DNA of 64,000 nucleotides from Natronospirillum operosum. GTDB taxonomy: Bacteria > Pseudomonadota > Gammaproteobacteria > Pseudomonadales > Natronospirillaceae. Numbering within the stretch: position 1 is the first letter of the stretch; each line of letters starts with the position of its first letter. The stretch spans positions 434,001 to 498,000 of the forward strand of contig NZ_SRMF01000003.1 in assembly GCF_004768465.1 (NCBI RefSeq), given 5' to 3'. Below the pieces are notes generated by a model, which was given only the letters and a program-made list of their open reading frames with translations, made no database searches and was not told the DNA's origin. Shown here one piece after another: positions 34,725 through 44,140 of the stretch. The position numbers were made by a program, and so were the translations under genes.

Positions 34725-35549
34725 ATGAAGATATCGTTGTGTAACGAGGTCCTGTCACACCTGACCTTCGAGGAACAATGTGCCTACTGCGCCAGCCTCG
34801 GATACGACGGCCTGGAGGTGGCGCCCTATACCCTGGCAGCGGACCCCTCGGTGCTGACGGAAAAGGATCTGGCGAACTACCGGCAGATGGCCAGTGATCA
34901 GGGACTGCGAATTACCGGCCTGCACTGGTTGCTGCTTGCACCGGAGGGCCTGTCCATCGTTGACCCTGATCCCGGTGTGCGCAGCCGGACACTGGACATG
35001 GCCGCTCGTCTGGCAGACATGTGCGCCGCCCTGGGCGGGGACGTACTGGTACATGGTTCGCCGCGTCAGCGGCTGCTCGGGGATGACCCGGAGGCTGACC
35101 GTGCACGGGCGGAAGAATACTTCGCTGTTGCCGGCAATCTGGCCGCAAAGGCCGGGCTGATCTATTGTGTCGAGCCGCTCTCCCGCAAAGAAACCAACTA
35201 CATTAATACGGTGGCGGAAGGCGCGGAACTGGTCCGGTCGATCAATCAGCCTGGCCTGAAGACAATGCTGGATACCTCGGCCGCTGCCCAGACCGAAGAG
35301 CTCTCGGTTGCCGAGGTGTTGCAGCAGTGGCTGCCGACCGGCCTACTGGGCCATATTCAGATCAACGACCGCAATCGGCGTGCTCCAGGGCAGGGTGACG
35401 ACCGTTTTCGGCCCATCCTCGGTGCTCTGTTGCAGTACGGCTGGTCACAGCCGGTATCGGTTGAGCCCTTTGTCTATGCGCCGGACGGTGCCGCCACGGC
35501 AGCGCGCGCCATCGGCTATCTGCAGGGCATTCTGGAGGGTCTGGAATGA
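34725..35549 (+). CDS. Sugar phosphate isomerase/epimerase-like TIM-barrel protein
   Basis: 274 residues of the AP-endonuclease-2-like TIM-barrel family (hydroxypyruvate isomerase, tagatose epimerase relatives). The start MKISLCNEVL, GYDGLEVAPYTL, Glu in YCVEPLSRKETNYIN and HIQINDRN are metal-site and barrel motifs. The ATG at 34725 matches the family start; another at 34710 is possible, and neither has a strong ribosome site. It overlaps the next gene by 4 bases. Substrate unknown. Confidence 0.8.
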   Translation: MKISLCNEVLSHLTFEEQCAYCASLGYDGLEVAPYTLAADPSVLTEKDLANYRQMASDQGLRITGLHWLLLAPEGLSIVDPDPGVRSRTLDMAARLADMCAALGGDVLVHGSPRQRLLGDDPEADRARAEEYFAVAGNLAAKAGLIYCVEPLSRKETNYINTVAEGAELVRSINQPGLKTMLDTSAAAQTEELSVAEVLQQWLPTGLLGHIQINDRNRRAPGQGDDRFRPILGALLQYGWSQPVSVEPFVYAPDGAATAARAIGYLQGILEGLE

Positions 35550-36940
35550 GTGCGCACAAACTCCAGATCGTTGCCGCACAGGCGTTCGAGCGCGATACCC
35601 CCTTCCGGATGCCGTTCCGTTTCGGTGTCATGACGCTGCGCGCGGCGCCACAGGCGTTCATGTCGGTGCAGGTTCGTGACCAGGCAACAGGACGCGAAGC
35701 TGTGGGCCAGAGCGCCGAGCTGATGGTGCCCAAGTGGTTCGACAAGCGGCCGGAGCTCTCGCCTGACGATACCGTGGACCAACTGCGCCGTTCGGTGACC
35801 AGCGCTGTGAAGCTGTCGCTTGACCAGCCGGCGCTGACCGCTGTCGAGCACGCCTGGCAACTGGATGCCAGACAGGCCGGGGCGCTGCCGGATGAGAACG
35901 GCCTGGTGCGGGGCTTTGGTCCGGCCCTGATGGCCAAGGCCATGCTGGACGCACTGGGTCAGCTGCAGACCCTGTCGTTCCATGATGTGGTGCGCAGCAA
36001 TGCCATGGGTCTGACTGCGGACCACCTGCCACCCGACCTGGATGGCCTGGACATGGCGCACTTTCTGGCGCAGCTGCAGCCGCAGGCCAGCATCTCGTTT
36101 CGACACACTGTGGGTCTGCTCGACCCGTTGACCGAGCAGGATCTGGAACAGCCGCTCAATGATGGCCTGCCCGAGAGCCTGGACCAGGTCATACGGACCT
36201 ATGCGCCGCAATATTTCAAGATCAAGGTCAGCGGTGACATGGACGCCGACATCAGGCGACTCGTTGCCATTGCCGATGTATTGCAAATGATGCCGGGCTA
36301 CCGCATCACCCTGGATGGCAATGAGCAGTACAGCTCGCCGGAAGAATTCACGCGCCTGCTGGATGAACTCGACCGCCGCCCGGAACTGGCGCGCCTGCGG
36401 GAAGCCATTCTGTTCATTGAACAGCCGATCCACCGCGACCGCGCCCTGCAACAGCCGCTGGGCGCGCTGGCCCAGCGAGTACCCCTGCTGATTGATGAAA
36501 GCGATGCCGATCTGGACAGCTTCCTGCGCGGCAGGGACTGCGGCTATCTGGGCGTTTCTTCCAAGGCCTGCAAGGGGCTATATCGCTCATTGCTCAACAA
36601 GGCCCGCACGCTGCACTGGCGAGGTGGCGACTATTTCATGTCAGCGGAAGATCTGACCACCCAGGCGGGCCTGGGCGTGCAGCAGGACCTGGCCCTGGCC
36701 TCCCTGCTGGGCCTGACTCATGTGGAGCGCAATGGCCACCACTTCGTGCAGGGGATGCAAGGTGCCGGTGCGCAGGAGATGGATGCATTTGCCCGCCAGC
36801 ACCCTGGCCTGTATCGACGTGATGAACATGGACTTTTTCTGCGCATTGAAGGCGGAACACTGGACCTGAGTTCTCTCGACAAGCCCGGGTTCGCCTCGGG
36901 GGTTGCCCTGGACCGGTGCAGCCTGCGCCCCCTGACCTGA
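35546..36940 (+). CDS. Unusual long enolase-superfamily protein
   Basis: 464 residues, longer than ordinary mandelate-racemase-type enzymes. The C-terminal barrel has catalytic Lys225-x-Lys227 (FKIKVSG), metal ligands Asp257 (LDGNEQY), Glu292 (FIEQPI) and Asp317/Glu318 (IDESDAD), and a lysine on the opposite face (SSKACKG, Lys340). The residues are therefore complete. The N-terminal capping part is diverged and enlarged. It should act on a carboxylate by alpha-proton abstraction, perhaps a sugar acid. ATGA overlap couples it to the isomerase gene. Confidence 0.78.
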   Translation: MSAHKLQIVAAQAFERDTPFRMPFRFGVMTLRAAPQAFMSVQVRDQATGREAVGQSAELMVPKWFDKRPELSPDDTVDQLRRSVTSAVKLSLDQPALTAVEHAWQLDARQAGALPDENGLVRGFGPALMAKAMLDALGQLQTLSFHDVVRSNAMGLTADHLPPDLDGLDMAHFLAQLQPQASISFRHTVGLLDPLTEQDLEQPLNDGLPESLDQVIRTYAPQYFKIKVSGDMDADIRRLVAIADVLQMMPGYRITLDGNEQYSSPEEFTRLLDELDRRPELARLREAILFIEQPIHRDRALQQPLGALAQRVPLLIDESDADLDSFLRGRDCGYLGVSSKACKGLYRSLLNKARTLHWRGGDYFMSAEDLTTQAGLGVQQDLALASLLGLTHVERNGHHFVQGMQGAGAQEMDAFARQHPGLYRRDEHGLFLRIEGGTLDLSSLDKPGFASGVALDRCSLRPLT

Positions 36941-36968
36941 CTAGTACCGACAAGAAAGAGGAAGCAAC

Positions 36969-38120
36969 ATGGCAACGCAAACACTAGGCATCATCATGAA
37001 CGGCGTTACTGGCCGCATGGGCATGAACCAGCACCTGATCCGGTCTATTCTGGCCATTCGTGATCAGGGCGGCGTGACGCTGTCCAACGGTGACCGGGTG
37101 ATGCCGGACCCCATTCTGGTCGGCAGAAACGCAGACAAGATTGAACGCCTGGCGCGCAAGCACAAGGTGGAGCGCTGGACCACCGATCTCGACGGTGCTC
37201 TGAAAAACCCGGATGACCGCATCTTCTTCGATGCCGCCTCGACTCAGCTGCGGTGCGGCCTGCTGAAAAAGGCCATTGCCGCCGGCAAGCATGTCTATTG
37301 CGAAAAGCCCATTGCGGAGAACCTGCAAGATGCCCTGAACATCGCCGAGACGGCCGAGCAGGCCGGGGTCAAGAATGGCGCCGTGCAGGACAAGCTCTGG
37401 CTGCCGGGCCTGCTGCGCCTGCAGGAACTGAACGATGCCAATTTCTTCGGACGCATTCTCAGTGTGAACATCGATTTCGGCTACTGGGTATTCGAAGGCG
37501 ACTGGGTGCCGGCCCAGCGCCCCTCCTGGAACTACCGCAAGGAAGACGGCGGCGGCATGATTCTGGACATGATGTGCCACTGGCGCTATGTCATCGACAA
37601 CCTGTTCGGTGAGCCGACGGCTCTGACCTGTCTCGCCAAGACCCATATCCCCGAACGCTGGGATGAACAGGGCAACAAATACAAGGCCACGGCGGACGAC
37701 GCCTGTTATGCCACGGTCGAGCTCGACAACGGAGCCGTGGTGCATATCAAGTCCAGTTGGGATACCCGGGTACGCCGGGATGACCTGGTCACCTTTCATG
37801 TCGACGGCACGCACGGCTCTGCGGTGGCCGGCCTGACCGAATGTCATATCCAGTCACGCGAGGCCACGCCGAAGCCAGTCTGGAACCCGGACCAGGAACA
37901 GACCATGGACTTCTTCAGCGACTGGCAGAAGGTGCCGGAACGAGGACCACGTGAGAATGCGTTCAAACACCAGTGGGAATTGTTCATTCGCCATGTGGTT
38001 GAGGACGCGCCCTATACCTGGACGCTGCGAGACGCCGCCAAAGGGGTTCAGTTTGCCGAACTGGCGCTGAAAAGTTCCGACGAACGGCGCTGGCTCGACG
38101 TGCCGGCGCTGGGGGTGTGA
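36969..38120 (+). CDS. Gfo/Idh/MocA-family oxidoreductase
   Basis: 383 residues. An N-terminal Rossmann-type NAD(P) domain ([16 protein letters not shown], an unusual variant of the glycine motif) leads to the family's [18 protein letters not shown] near 110-127. The C-terminal part has [20 protein letters not shown], with the catalytic-region histidine. It probably oxidises or reduces a hydroxyl of a sugar or sugar acid. GAGGAAG precedes the ATG. Confidence 0.85.
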   Translation: MATQTLGIIMNGVTGRMGMNQHLIRSILAIRDQGGVTLSNGDRVMPDPILVGRNADKIERLARKHKVERWTTDLDGALKNPDDRIFFDAASTQLRCGLLKKAIAAGKHVYCEKPIAENLQDALNIAETAEQAGVKNGAVQDKLWLPGLLRLQELNDANFFGRILSVNIDFGYWVFEGDWVPAQRPSWNYRKEDGGGMILDMMCHWRYVIDNLFGEPTALTCLAKTHIPERWDEQGNKYKATADDACYATVELDNGAVVHIKSSWDTRVRRDDLVTFHVDGTHGSAVAGLTECHIQSREATPKPVWNPDQEQTMDFFSDWQKVPERGPRENAFKHQWELFIRHVVEDAPYTWTLRDAAKGVQFAELALKSSDERRWLDVPALGV

Positions 38121-38121
38121 G

Positions 38122-39288
38122 ATGAGCCAGCTCATACTTCCCGACAGCCGGGGCAGGTTGGCCCCCTATACCCCGGGCGCGCCGTTGAGTTATGACGCCA
38201 CACCGCGTGGTGACCGCTCGCGCATCGCCTATGCCGCCGCGCACGTAGTGGCGGATCCGCTGGCGGACAACGACCCCTGGCTGAGCACGGCGGTCGACTG
38301 GGAGCGCACCATCGAGTATCGACGTCACCTGTGGCGTCATGGCTTCGGTGTTGCCGAGGCCATGGACACCGCCCAGCGCGGCATGGGGCTGGACTGGCCC
38401 ACCAGCCTGGAACTGATTGAGCGGTCGCTGGCGGCGGCACGGGATTTTCCCGGCGCCGTGATGGCATCCGGCTGTGGCACCGATCATGTGGCGCCGGAAG
38501 ACTGCCACTCCATAGACGATGTGATTCAGGCCTACGAGACGCAGATGGCGGCCATTGAAAAACTCGGCAGCCGGCTGATTCTGATGGCCAGCCGCGCCCT
38601 GGCGGCCCGGGCCAGATCACCCGATGACTATGTCCGGGTCTACAACCATATTCTGGGTCAGGCCCGTGAGCCGGTCATCCTGCACTGGCTGGGGGACATG
38701 TTTGACCCGGCGTTGCAAGGCTACTGGGGCCATGATGACCCGGACGCGGCGATGGATGTCTGCCTCGGCATCATCAATGACAATGCGGCCAAGGTCGACG
38801 GCATCAAGATCTCTCTGCTGAGTGCGGAGAAGGAAATCGCCATGCGCCGTCGACTGCCGGCGAGCATCAAGATGTACACCGGTGATGACTTCAACTACCC
38901 GGAGCTGATTGCCGGTGATGACGAGGGCTTCAGCCATGCCCTGCTGGGCATATTCGATGCCATCGCACCGGCGGCGAGCGCGGCCCTGAACGCGCTTGAT
39001 GCGGGTGACAACACGGCCTATCAGGACATCTTTGCCCCCACCGTGCCGCTGGCACGGCACATCTTCAAGGCACCGACCCGGTTCTACAAGACGGGCGTGG
39101 TGTTCATGGCCTACCTGAACGGCCATCAGGACCACTTCACCATGGTCGCCGGCCAGGAAAGCACCCGTTCGACCCTGCATCTGGCCGAGCTGTTCCGGCT
39201 CGCGGATCAGGCCGGCTTGCTGCAGAGCCCGGATATGGCAGTGCAGCGGATGCAGCAGGTGATGGCAGTGAGGGGGGTCGCACAATGA
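38122..39288 (+). CDS. DUF993 protein, dihydrodipicolinate-synthase-like barrel
   Basis: 388 residues. The pattern matches DUF993, a family distantly related to class I DHDPS/aldolase barrels: HGFGVAEAMDTAQRGMGLDW, SGCGTDHV, VILHWLGDMFDPALQGYWG and DGIKISLLSAEKE, with a lysine where Schiff-base aldolases carry theirs. No function is established that I know of. An aldol or retro-aldol step on the product of the neighbouring dehydrogenase is a reasonable guess. It follows the dehydrogenase stop by one base. Confidence 0.8.
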   Translation: MSQLILPDSRGRLAPYTPGAPLSYDATPRGDRSRIAYAAAHVVADPLADNDPWLSTAVDWERTIEYRRHLWRHGFGVAEAMDTAQRGMGLDWPTSLELIERSLAAARDFPGAVMASGCGTDHVAPEDCHSIDDVIQAYETQMAAIEKLGSRLILMASRALAARARSPDDYVRVYNHILGQAREPVILHWLGDMFDPALQGYWGHDDPDAAMDVCLGIINDNAAKVDGIKISLLSAEKEIAMRRRLPASIKMYTGDDFNYPELIAGDDEGFSHALLGIFDAIAPAASAALNALDAGDNTAYQDIFAPTVPLARHIFKAPTRFYKTGVVFMAYLNGHQDHFTMVAGQESTRSTLHLAELFRLADQAGLLQSPDMAVQRMQQVMAVRGVAQ

Positions 39289-40124
39289 AGGCACAACCAT
39301 TGACCGATTTTCAACGGCTGTCCATCAACGACGCCACCACCAAGATTCAGCTCACGCTGGAGGAGGAGATCCGCCTCTATGCCGAGATGGGCATTCAGGG
39401 CATCTCTATCTGGCGCGACAAGCTGGCCCAGTGTGGCGTGGACCGGGCGGCGAAGCTGCTGGACGAGTACCGGATGACCGTCACCGGGCTGTGTCGTGGT
39501 GGCATGTTCCCGGCCGCAACCGCGCAGGGCCGGCAGGAAGCCATCGAGGACAATCGACGCGCCATCGAGGAGGCCGCGGCCATCAAGGCCCAGTGCCTGG
39601 TGCTGGTGGTCGGTGGCATGCCGGAAGGCTCAAAGGACATCGCCGGGGCGCGCCAGATGGTGCTGGATGGGCTGCACAGCATCATCGAGTACGCCCGTTC
39701 ATTGCAGGTGCCGCTGGCCATTGAGCCGCTGCACCCAATGTATGCCGCCGACCGGGCCTGCGTGAACACCATGGCGCAGGCCAATGACCTCTGTGATGAG
39801 GTAGGTGAGGGCATCGGCATCGCACTGGATGTCTACCACGTGTGGTGGGACCCGGACCTCAGGCACCAGATACAGCGTGCCGGAAAGGCGCGGCTGCTGG
39901 GCTTCCACATCTGTGACTGGCTGGTACCCACGCAGGACATGCTGCTGGATCGCGGCATGATGGGAGACGGTGTCATCGATATTCCACAGATACGGGGCTG
40001 GGTAGAAGCCGAGGGCTACACAGGTTTCCATGAAGTGGAAATATTCTCCGCAGAGAACTGGTGGCAGAAGCCAGCAGAAGAAGTACTGACGGTGTGCAAG
40101 GAGCGCTATCTCAAGGTGGTGTAG
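39285..40124 (+). CDS. Sugar phosphate isomerase/epimerase-like TIM-barrel protein
   Basis: 279 residues, second member of this fold in the operon. Motifs: LYAEMGIQGISIWRDKL, LVLVVGGMPEGSKDI, AIEPLHPMYAADRA with the metal-binding Glu-Pro, ALDVYHVWWDPDL, FHICDWLVPTQDML and GFHEVEIFSAENWW. Metal-binding His and Glu residues appear intact. ATGA overlap with the DUF993 gene couples translation. Confidence 0.82.
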   Translation: MKAQPLTDFQRLSINDATTKIQLTLEEEIRLYAEMGIQGISIWRDKLAQCGVDRAAKLLDEYRMTVTGLCRGGMFPAATAQGRQEAIEDNRRAIEEAAAIKAQCLVLVVGGMPEGSKDIAGARQMVLDGLHSIIEYARSLQVPLAIEPLHPMYAADRACVNTMAQANDLCDEVGEGIGIALDVYHVWWDPDLRHQIQRAGKARLLGFHICDWLVPTQDMLLDRGMMGDGVIDIPQIRGWVEAEGYTGFHEVEIFSAENWWQKPAEEVLTVCKERYLKVV

Positions 40125-40160
40125 GGCCGCCCTGAGATAACGCGGCGTCGCTCATTTGGA

Positions 40161-40172
40161 GTTGGCGCCAAC
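40161..40172. promoter_or_regulatory. Palindrome upstream of TctC gene
   Basis: GTTGGCGCCAAC is a perfect 12-bp palindrome 100 bases before the TctC start and could be an operator for the TetR-family protein encoded at 43508. No second copy was found, so support is weak. Confidence 0.25.
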
Positions 40173-40271
40173 ATCAACCCGCAAGAGGCGCTCATTGGGA
40201 ACCCGTTTCCTACTGAGCAACCGAAATGAGGCTACGATATGAGTAGCCCGAAAACAAGAATGGAGACGACA

Positions 40272-41297
40272 ATGACATTTATAAAGAAAAGTCTCACGGC
40301 CATGGCGGCTGTTGCTGCAATGGGTTCCGGGCAAGCCATTGCCGAATGGGAACCCTCAAACACCATCAACGTCATCATCCCCTGGGGGGCCGGGGGCTCG
40401 ACAGACCAGGTCACCAGAGCCGTTATTCCGATCCTGGAAGAGGCGCTGAACAATAATGTGGTGCCGGTGAACCAGCCGGGTGCCTCCGGGGCAACCGGGA
40501 CACGCGGTGTACTGGACGGCGACCCCAACGGCTACACCTGGACGGCCAATGCTATCGCCAACAATGCCACCTATGCGGTGACCGGGCTGATTGAAGACAC
40601 CAGCATCGATGACTGGCACATCTATATTTCTGTGGCTCATGCGCCTGTCGTCAGTGTGCCTTCAAACAGTGAGTTTGAAGACTTCGGGCAGCTGCTTGAA
40701 GCCTTTCAGGAACGGGGTGACAGCATCTCGGTCGCTACCGCCGGCATCACGTCGTCCGGTGGTACTGCCATAGCGTCGGTAGCTGACGCCGGTGGCTTCG
40801 ACTACAACATGATCACCTATGATGGCGGCAACCCGGCCATTACGGCAGCAGCTCGTGGCGAGGCCATGGTGACCACCCAGTTGGCTGCCGAGCAGGCCGA
40901 GATGATCCGCGGTGATCGCCTGCGGCCGCTTGCGGTGCTGAGCGAGGAGCCGCTGGAGATGGAAGGTGCCGGCACTATTCCTTCGATTACCGAATGGCTG
41001 CCAGACATGGAAATCACACCGGACTATTTCGGCATCATGATTCCCAAGGGCGTGCCCGATGAGGTGATCTCCACCATGGACCGTATCTGGGAAGACTATG
41101 TCATGACGTCAGACTCGCTGCGTGAGTATGCGCAGAGCCAGGGTGCGGTATTTGACCCGTCCTTTGGTGAAGAAGCCCGGTCACGGGCGATGCCAACGGT
41201 CATTCATGAAGCCTGTGCTTACGTTCAGCGCGGTGAAGCAGAGATTGACCCCATCGACATTGGTATTGACTGCGATACCCGCTCGGAAGTTCGCTGA
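40272..41297 (+). CDS. Tripartite tricarboxylate transporter binding protein (TctC type)
   Basis: 341 residues with a signal peptide (to about residue 24, GQAIAE) and the TctC/Bug pattern: INVIIPWGAGGSTDQVTRA, PGASGATGTRGVLDGDPNGYT and YDGGNPAITAAARGEA. It captures a carboxylate in the periplasm. GGAG lies well before the ATG at 40272, so upstream ATGs are unlikely. Given the cluster, a sugar acid is the likely ligand. Confidence 0.9.
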   Translation: MTFIKKSLTAMAAVAAMGSGQAIAEWEPSNTINVIIPWGAGGSTDQVTRAVIPILEEALNNNVVPVNQPGASGATGTRGVLDGDPNGYTWTANAIANNATYAVTGLIEDTSIDDWHIYISVAHAPVVSVPSNSEFEDFGQLLEAFQERGDSISVATAGITSSGGTAIASVADAGGFDYNMITYDGGNPAITAAARGEAMVTTQLAAEQAEMIRGDRLRPLAVLSEEPLEMEGAGTIPSITEWLPDMEITPDYFGIMIPKGVPDEVISTMDRIWEDYVMTSDSLREYAQSQGAVFDPSFGEEARSRAMPTVIHEACAYVQRGEAEIDPIDIGIDCDTRSEVR

Positions 41298-41393
41298 TCA
41301 TTTGATGTAGCAGAGAGGCGGGTTGGTGTGGACATCTGCACTGACCTGCCTCGTTTCCGACTGCCAACTTTTGCTGCCAACGAGGTGTGCCCA

Positions 41394-41915
41394 ATGTCTG
41401 AACAGAACAGTCGCTTGAACAAGGCGGATCTTTGGACAGGGTTGGTCTTTCTGGTTTTCGGACTTGTCGTTTTCCATGCGTCCTGGGATATGCCCCGACT
41501 GGAGAACAGAGGCGTCAGCTTCTATGCCATCCCCGGCCTGGTACCCATGGCGCTCGGCGCCGGTCTGGCCCTGTGCGGTTTTCTGTTGGCTGTGCGCGCC
41601 TTGCGTCTGGGTGCCATGCAGAAACTGCCTGCCGGTCAGGACTTCAAGGCGCTGTTGCTGGATTTTGAATCAGTACGGGTACTGGCTCTGACCGCCCTGA
41701 TTCTGACCTATACCCTGATTCTGATTGGCTGGCTGCCCTACTGGCTGGCCACTGCCCTGTTCGTGCTGGCCACCATTGTGGTGTTCGAGCACGTGCTGAA
41801 AGACGACCCCATCCCGCTGAAGCGCAGCCTGTTCTGGGCCGTGGTGCAGGCGCTGATCGTGGCCGTAGTTGTTTCCCTGATTTTTGAACGCGGCTTCCTG
41901 GTCCGGCTGCCGTAA
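41394..41915 (+). CDS. Tripartite tricarboxylate transporter small membrane subunit (TctB type)
   Basis: 173 residues with four hydrophobic helices, the size and layout of TctB. GAGGTG precedes the ATG at 41394. It lies between TctC and TctA genes. Confidence 0.88.
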   Translation: MSEQNSRLNKADLWTGLVFLVFGLVVFHASWDMPRLENRGVSFYAIPGLVPMALGAGLALCGFLLAVRALRLGAMQKLPAGQDFKALLLDFESVRVLALTALILTYTLILIGWLPYWLATALFVLATIVVFEHVLKDDPIPLKRSLFWAVVQALIVAVVVSLIFERGFLVRLP

Positions 41916-41939
41916 CTGTTGCATTGAGAGGTTGTCATT

Positions 41940-43478
41940 ATGTTCGCATTTGAAGGCCTGGGCATGCTGGGGGATGGCATTGCCCATTTCCTGAACCCGA
42001 TCAGCCTGTTCAATGTTGCCTGGGCCACATTGCTGGGCATCATGATAGGGATGATGCCAGGACTCACCGCCACCATGGGGGTGGCCCTGCTGGTCACCCT
42101 GACCTATGGCATGCCGGGTGATCAGGCCATACTGACCTTGCTGTGCATGTATGTGGGTGCTATCTACGGGGGCAGCCGCAGTGCCATCCTGCTGAATATC
42201 CCGGGCACCCCGGCCAGTGCGGCAACCAGCCTGGACGGCTTTGTGCTGGCCAGGCAGGGCAAGGCCGGTTATGCGATGGGGCTGGCCACCACCAGCTCTG
42301 CCATCGGTACCGTTGTCGGCATCATCTGCCTGGCCATCTTCTCGCCCCTGCTGGCCGAGCTGGCGTTTGACTTCGGCAGCTACGAGTTCTTCTGGCTGGC
42401 CACTTTCGGGGTGGTCATTTCAGGTCGCCTGACCTCGCCGGATGATCCGCTGAAAGGTTACATGGCGGGCATGCTTGGCCTGCTGGTGGCCATGGTAGGC
42501 ATGGAAAGCCTGCATGGGTTCCATCGCTTTACCTTCGGCGTACCGCAGCTTTCCGATGGGGTCGATATCATCCCCGCCATGGTCGGAGCCTTCGGGTTGG
42601 CGGAGATTCTCACCGTGATGCGCCGCCGCCTGGATACCAAGGTGCTGGTTTCGAATGATCGTGTGGTTCCCTATTTCCGTGATGTATGGCGCTATCGGCG
42701 CACCTCGGTCAGGTCCGGCATCATCGGCACCATGGTGGGCATTATTCCCGGGGTGGGCGAAGATATCGGCAGTTGGTCTTCCTATGCCGCCGCCAGACGC
42801 GCCAGCAAGGAGAAGGAGAAATTCGGCAAGGGGTCCTATGAAGGCCTGACTGCTGCCGAAACCGGCAACAGCGCTGCCGTGCCCGGCGCCCTCATTCCGG
42901 TGCTGACGCTGGCGATTCCGGGTTCCACTGCCGCAGCGGTGCTGATCGCCGCGATGTATATTCACGACATACGGCCCGGCCCCATGCTGATGATAGAGAA
43001 CCCCGGCTTTCTCTATCAGGTGGTGGCTATTCTGCTGTTCACCACCGTGGCCATCACGATTTACGGCCTGTCCATGACCAAGGTGCTGGTACGGGTGCTC
43101 GCCATTCCCAGAGAAAAGCTCATGCCGGTGGTGTATGTTCTGTGTGTGATAGGCCCGTTTGCCATCTATCAGCGCATGTTTGATGTTTATGTCATGCTGT
43201 TTTTCGGCATTGCGGGTTTCATACTGCGCGAACTGAAGTTCCCGATGGCGCCCATTGTGCTGGGCATTATTCTGGGCACGTTGCTGGACCAGAACCTGCG
43301 ACGCGGCCTGATGCTGACCGGTGGTGACCCGTCGCCATTCTTTACCCGTCCCATCAGTATGATAATATGCGTGCTCACCGTTTCCGCGATTCTATTGAGC
43401 ATTCCCGGCGTCACGCGCATAGCCAAACGGGCTCTCCAGGCTGCAATGGCGGCGCTCAGACCGGCTCGGTCAAAATGA
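41940..43478 (+). CDS. Tripartite tricarboxylate transporter large membrane subunit (TctA type)
   Basis: 512 residues with about twelve helices. Conserved TctA stretches include GIMIGMMPGLTATMGVALL, YGGSRSAILLNIPGTPASAA, GIIPGVGEDIGSWSSY and AIPGSTAAAVLIAAMYIHDI. It is the Na+- or H+-coupled permease for the TctC-bound acid. Confidence 0.93.
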   Translation: MFAFEGLGMLGDGIAHFLNPISLFNVAWATLLGIMIGMMPGLTATMGVALLVTLTYGMPGDQAILTLLCMYVGAIYGGSRSAILLNIPGTPASAATSLDGFVLARQGKAGYAMGLATTSSAIGTVVGIICLAIFSPLLAELAFDFGSYEFFWLATFGVVISGRLTSPDDPLKGYMAGMLGLLVAMVGMESLHGFHRFTFGVPQLSDGVDIIPAMVGAFGLAEILTVMRRRLDTKVLVSNDRVVPYFRDVWRYRRTSVRSGIIGTMVGIIPGVGEDIGSWSSYAAARRASKEKEKFGKGSYEGLTAAETGNSAAVPGALIPVLTLAIPGSTAAAVLIAAMYIHDIRPGPMLMIENPGFLYQVVAILLFTTVAITIYGLSMTKVLVRVLAIPREKLMPVVYVLCVIGPFAIYQRMFDVYVMLFFGIAGFILRELKFPMAPIVLGIILGTLLDQNLRRGLMLTGGDPSPFFTRPISMIICVLTVSAILLSIPGVTRIAKRALQAAMAALRPARSK

Positions 43479-43507
43479 CAGGCGTAGTAGATAAAAGGAG
43501 TTCCGGA

Positions 43508-44140
43508 ATGGTGCGCAAACGTAATCCCGATTTGACCAAACGGGAGATTCTTGCGGCCGCCCACAAGGAATTTTGTGAGCGCGGTTTTGACGGCGCCAGG
43601 GTGGATCGTATTGCCGCCAGTGCCGGGGCCAACAAGCGCCTGCTGTACCATTATTTCGGTAACAAGGAAGACCTCTACCGCCAGGTGCTGTCTGATGCCT
43701 ACCGGACCATCCGTGCCGGCGAGCGGGAACTGAGCCTGGATCAGTTCCCGCCCGAGGAAGCCATGGACCGGCTGGTGCGCTTCACCTTCCGGCACTTCCA
43801 GCAGAACCCCTGGTTTATCCGTTTGCTGACCACGGAAAACATGCACCACGCGCGTATTCTGAAAACCCTGCCGGAAATAAAGGATTTGCACTCGCCGCTG
43901 GTCGCCCAGATCCGCACCCTGATTGAGCGCGGAGCGCGGGCAGGTGTGTTTCGCAAGGATGTGGACCCGGTTCAGCTCTATATCTCGATTGCGGCCCTGG
44001 GTTATTTCTACCTGTCCAATATCTATACCCTGTCGACTATTTTCGACACCGACCTGTCTCACATCACGCTGATTCAGGAACGCGAAGCCCATGCGGTCGC
44101 CATGGTCCTGGACTATCTGCGCACCCATACGGATACCTGA
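43508..44140 (+). CDS. TetR-family transcriptional regulator
   Basis: 210 residues with an N-terminal helix-turn-helix (KREILAAAHKEFCERGFDGA, then IAASAGANKRLLYHYFGNKE) and an all-helical ligand domain. The ATG at 43508 has GGAG at good distance; an earlier ATG at 43475 overlaps the TctA stop and is the alternative. It probably controls the transporter and glycerate-kinase genes. Confidence 0.88.
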   Translation: MVRKRNPDLTKREILAAAHKEFCERGFDGARVDRIAASAGANKRLLYHYFGNKEDLYRQVLSDAYRTIRAGERELSLDQFPPEEAMDRLVRFTFRHFQQNPWFIRLLTTENMHHARILKTLPEIKDLHSPLVAQIRTLIERGARAGVFRKDVDPVQLYISIAALGYFYLSNIYTLSTIFDTDLSHITLIQEREAHAVAMVLDYLRTHTDT

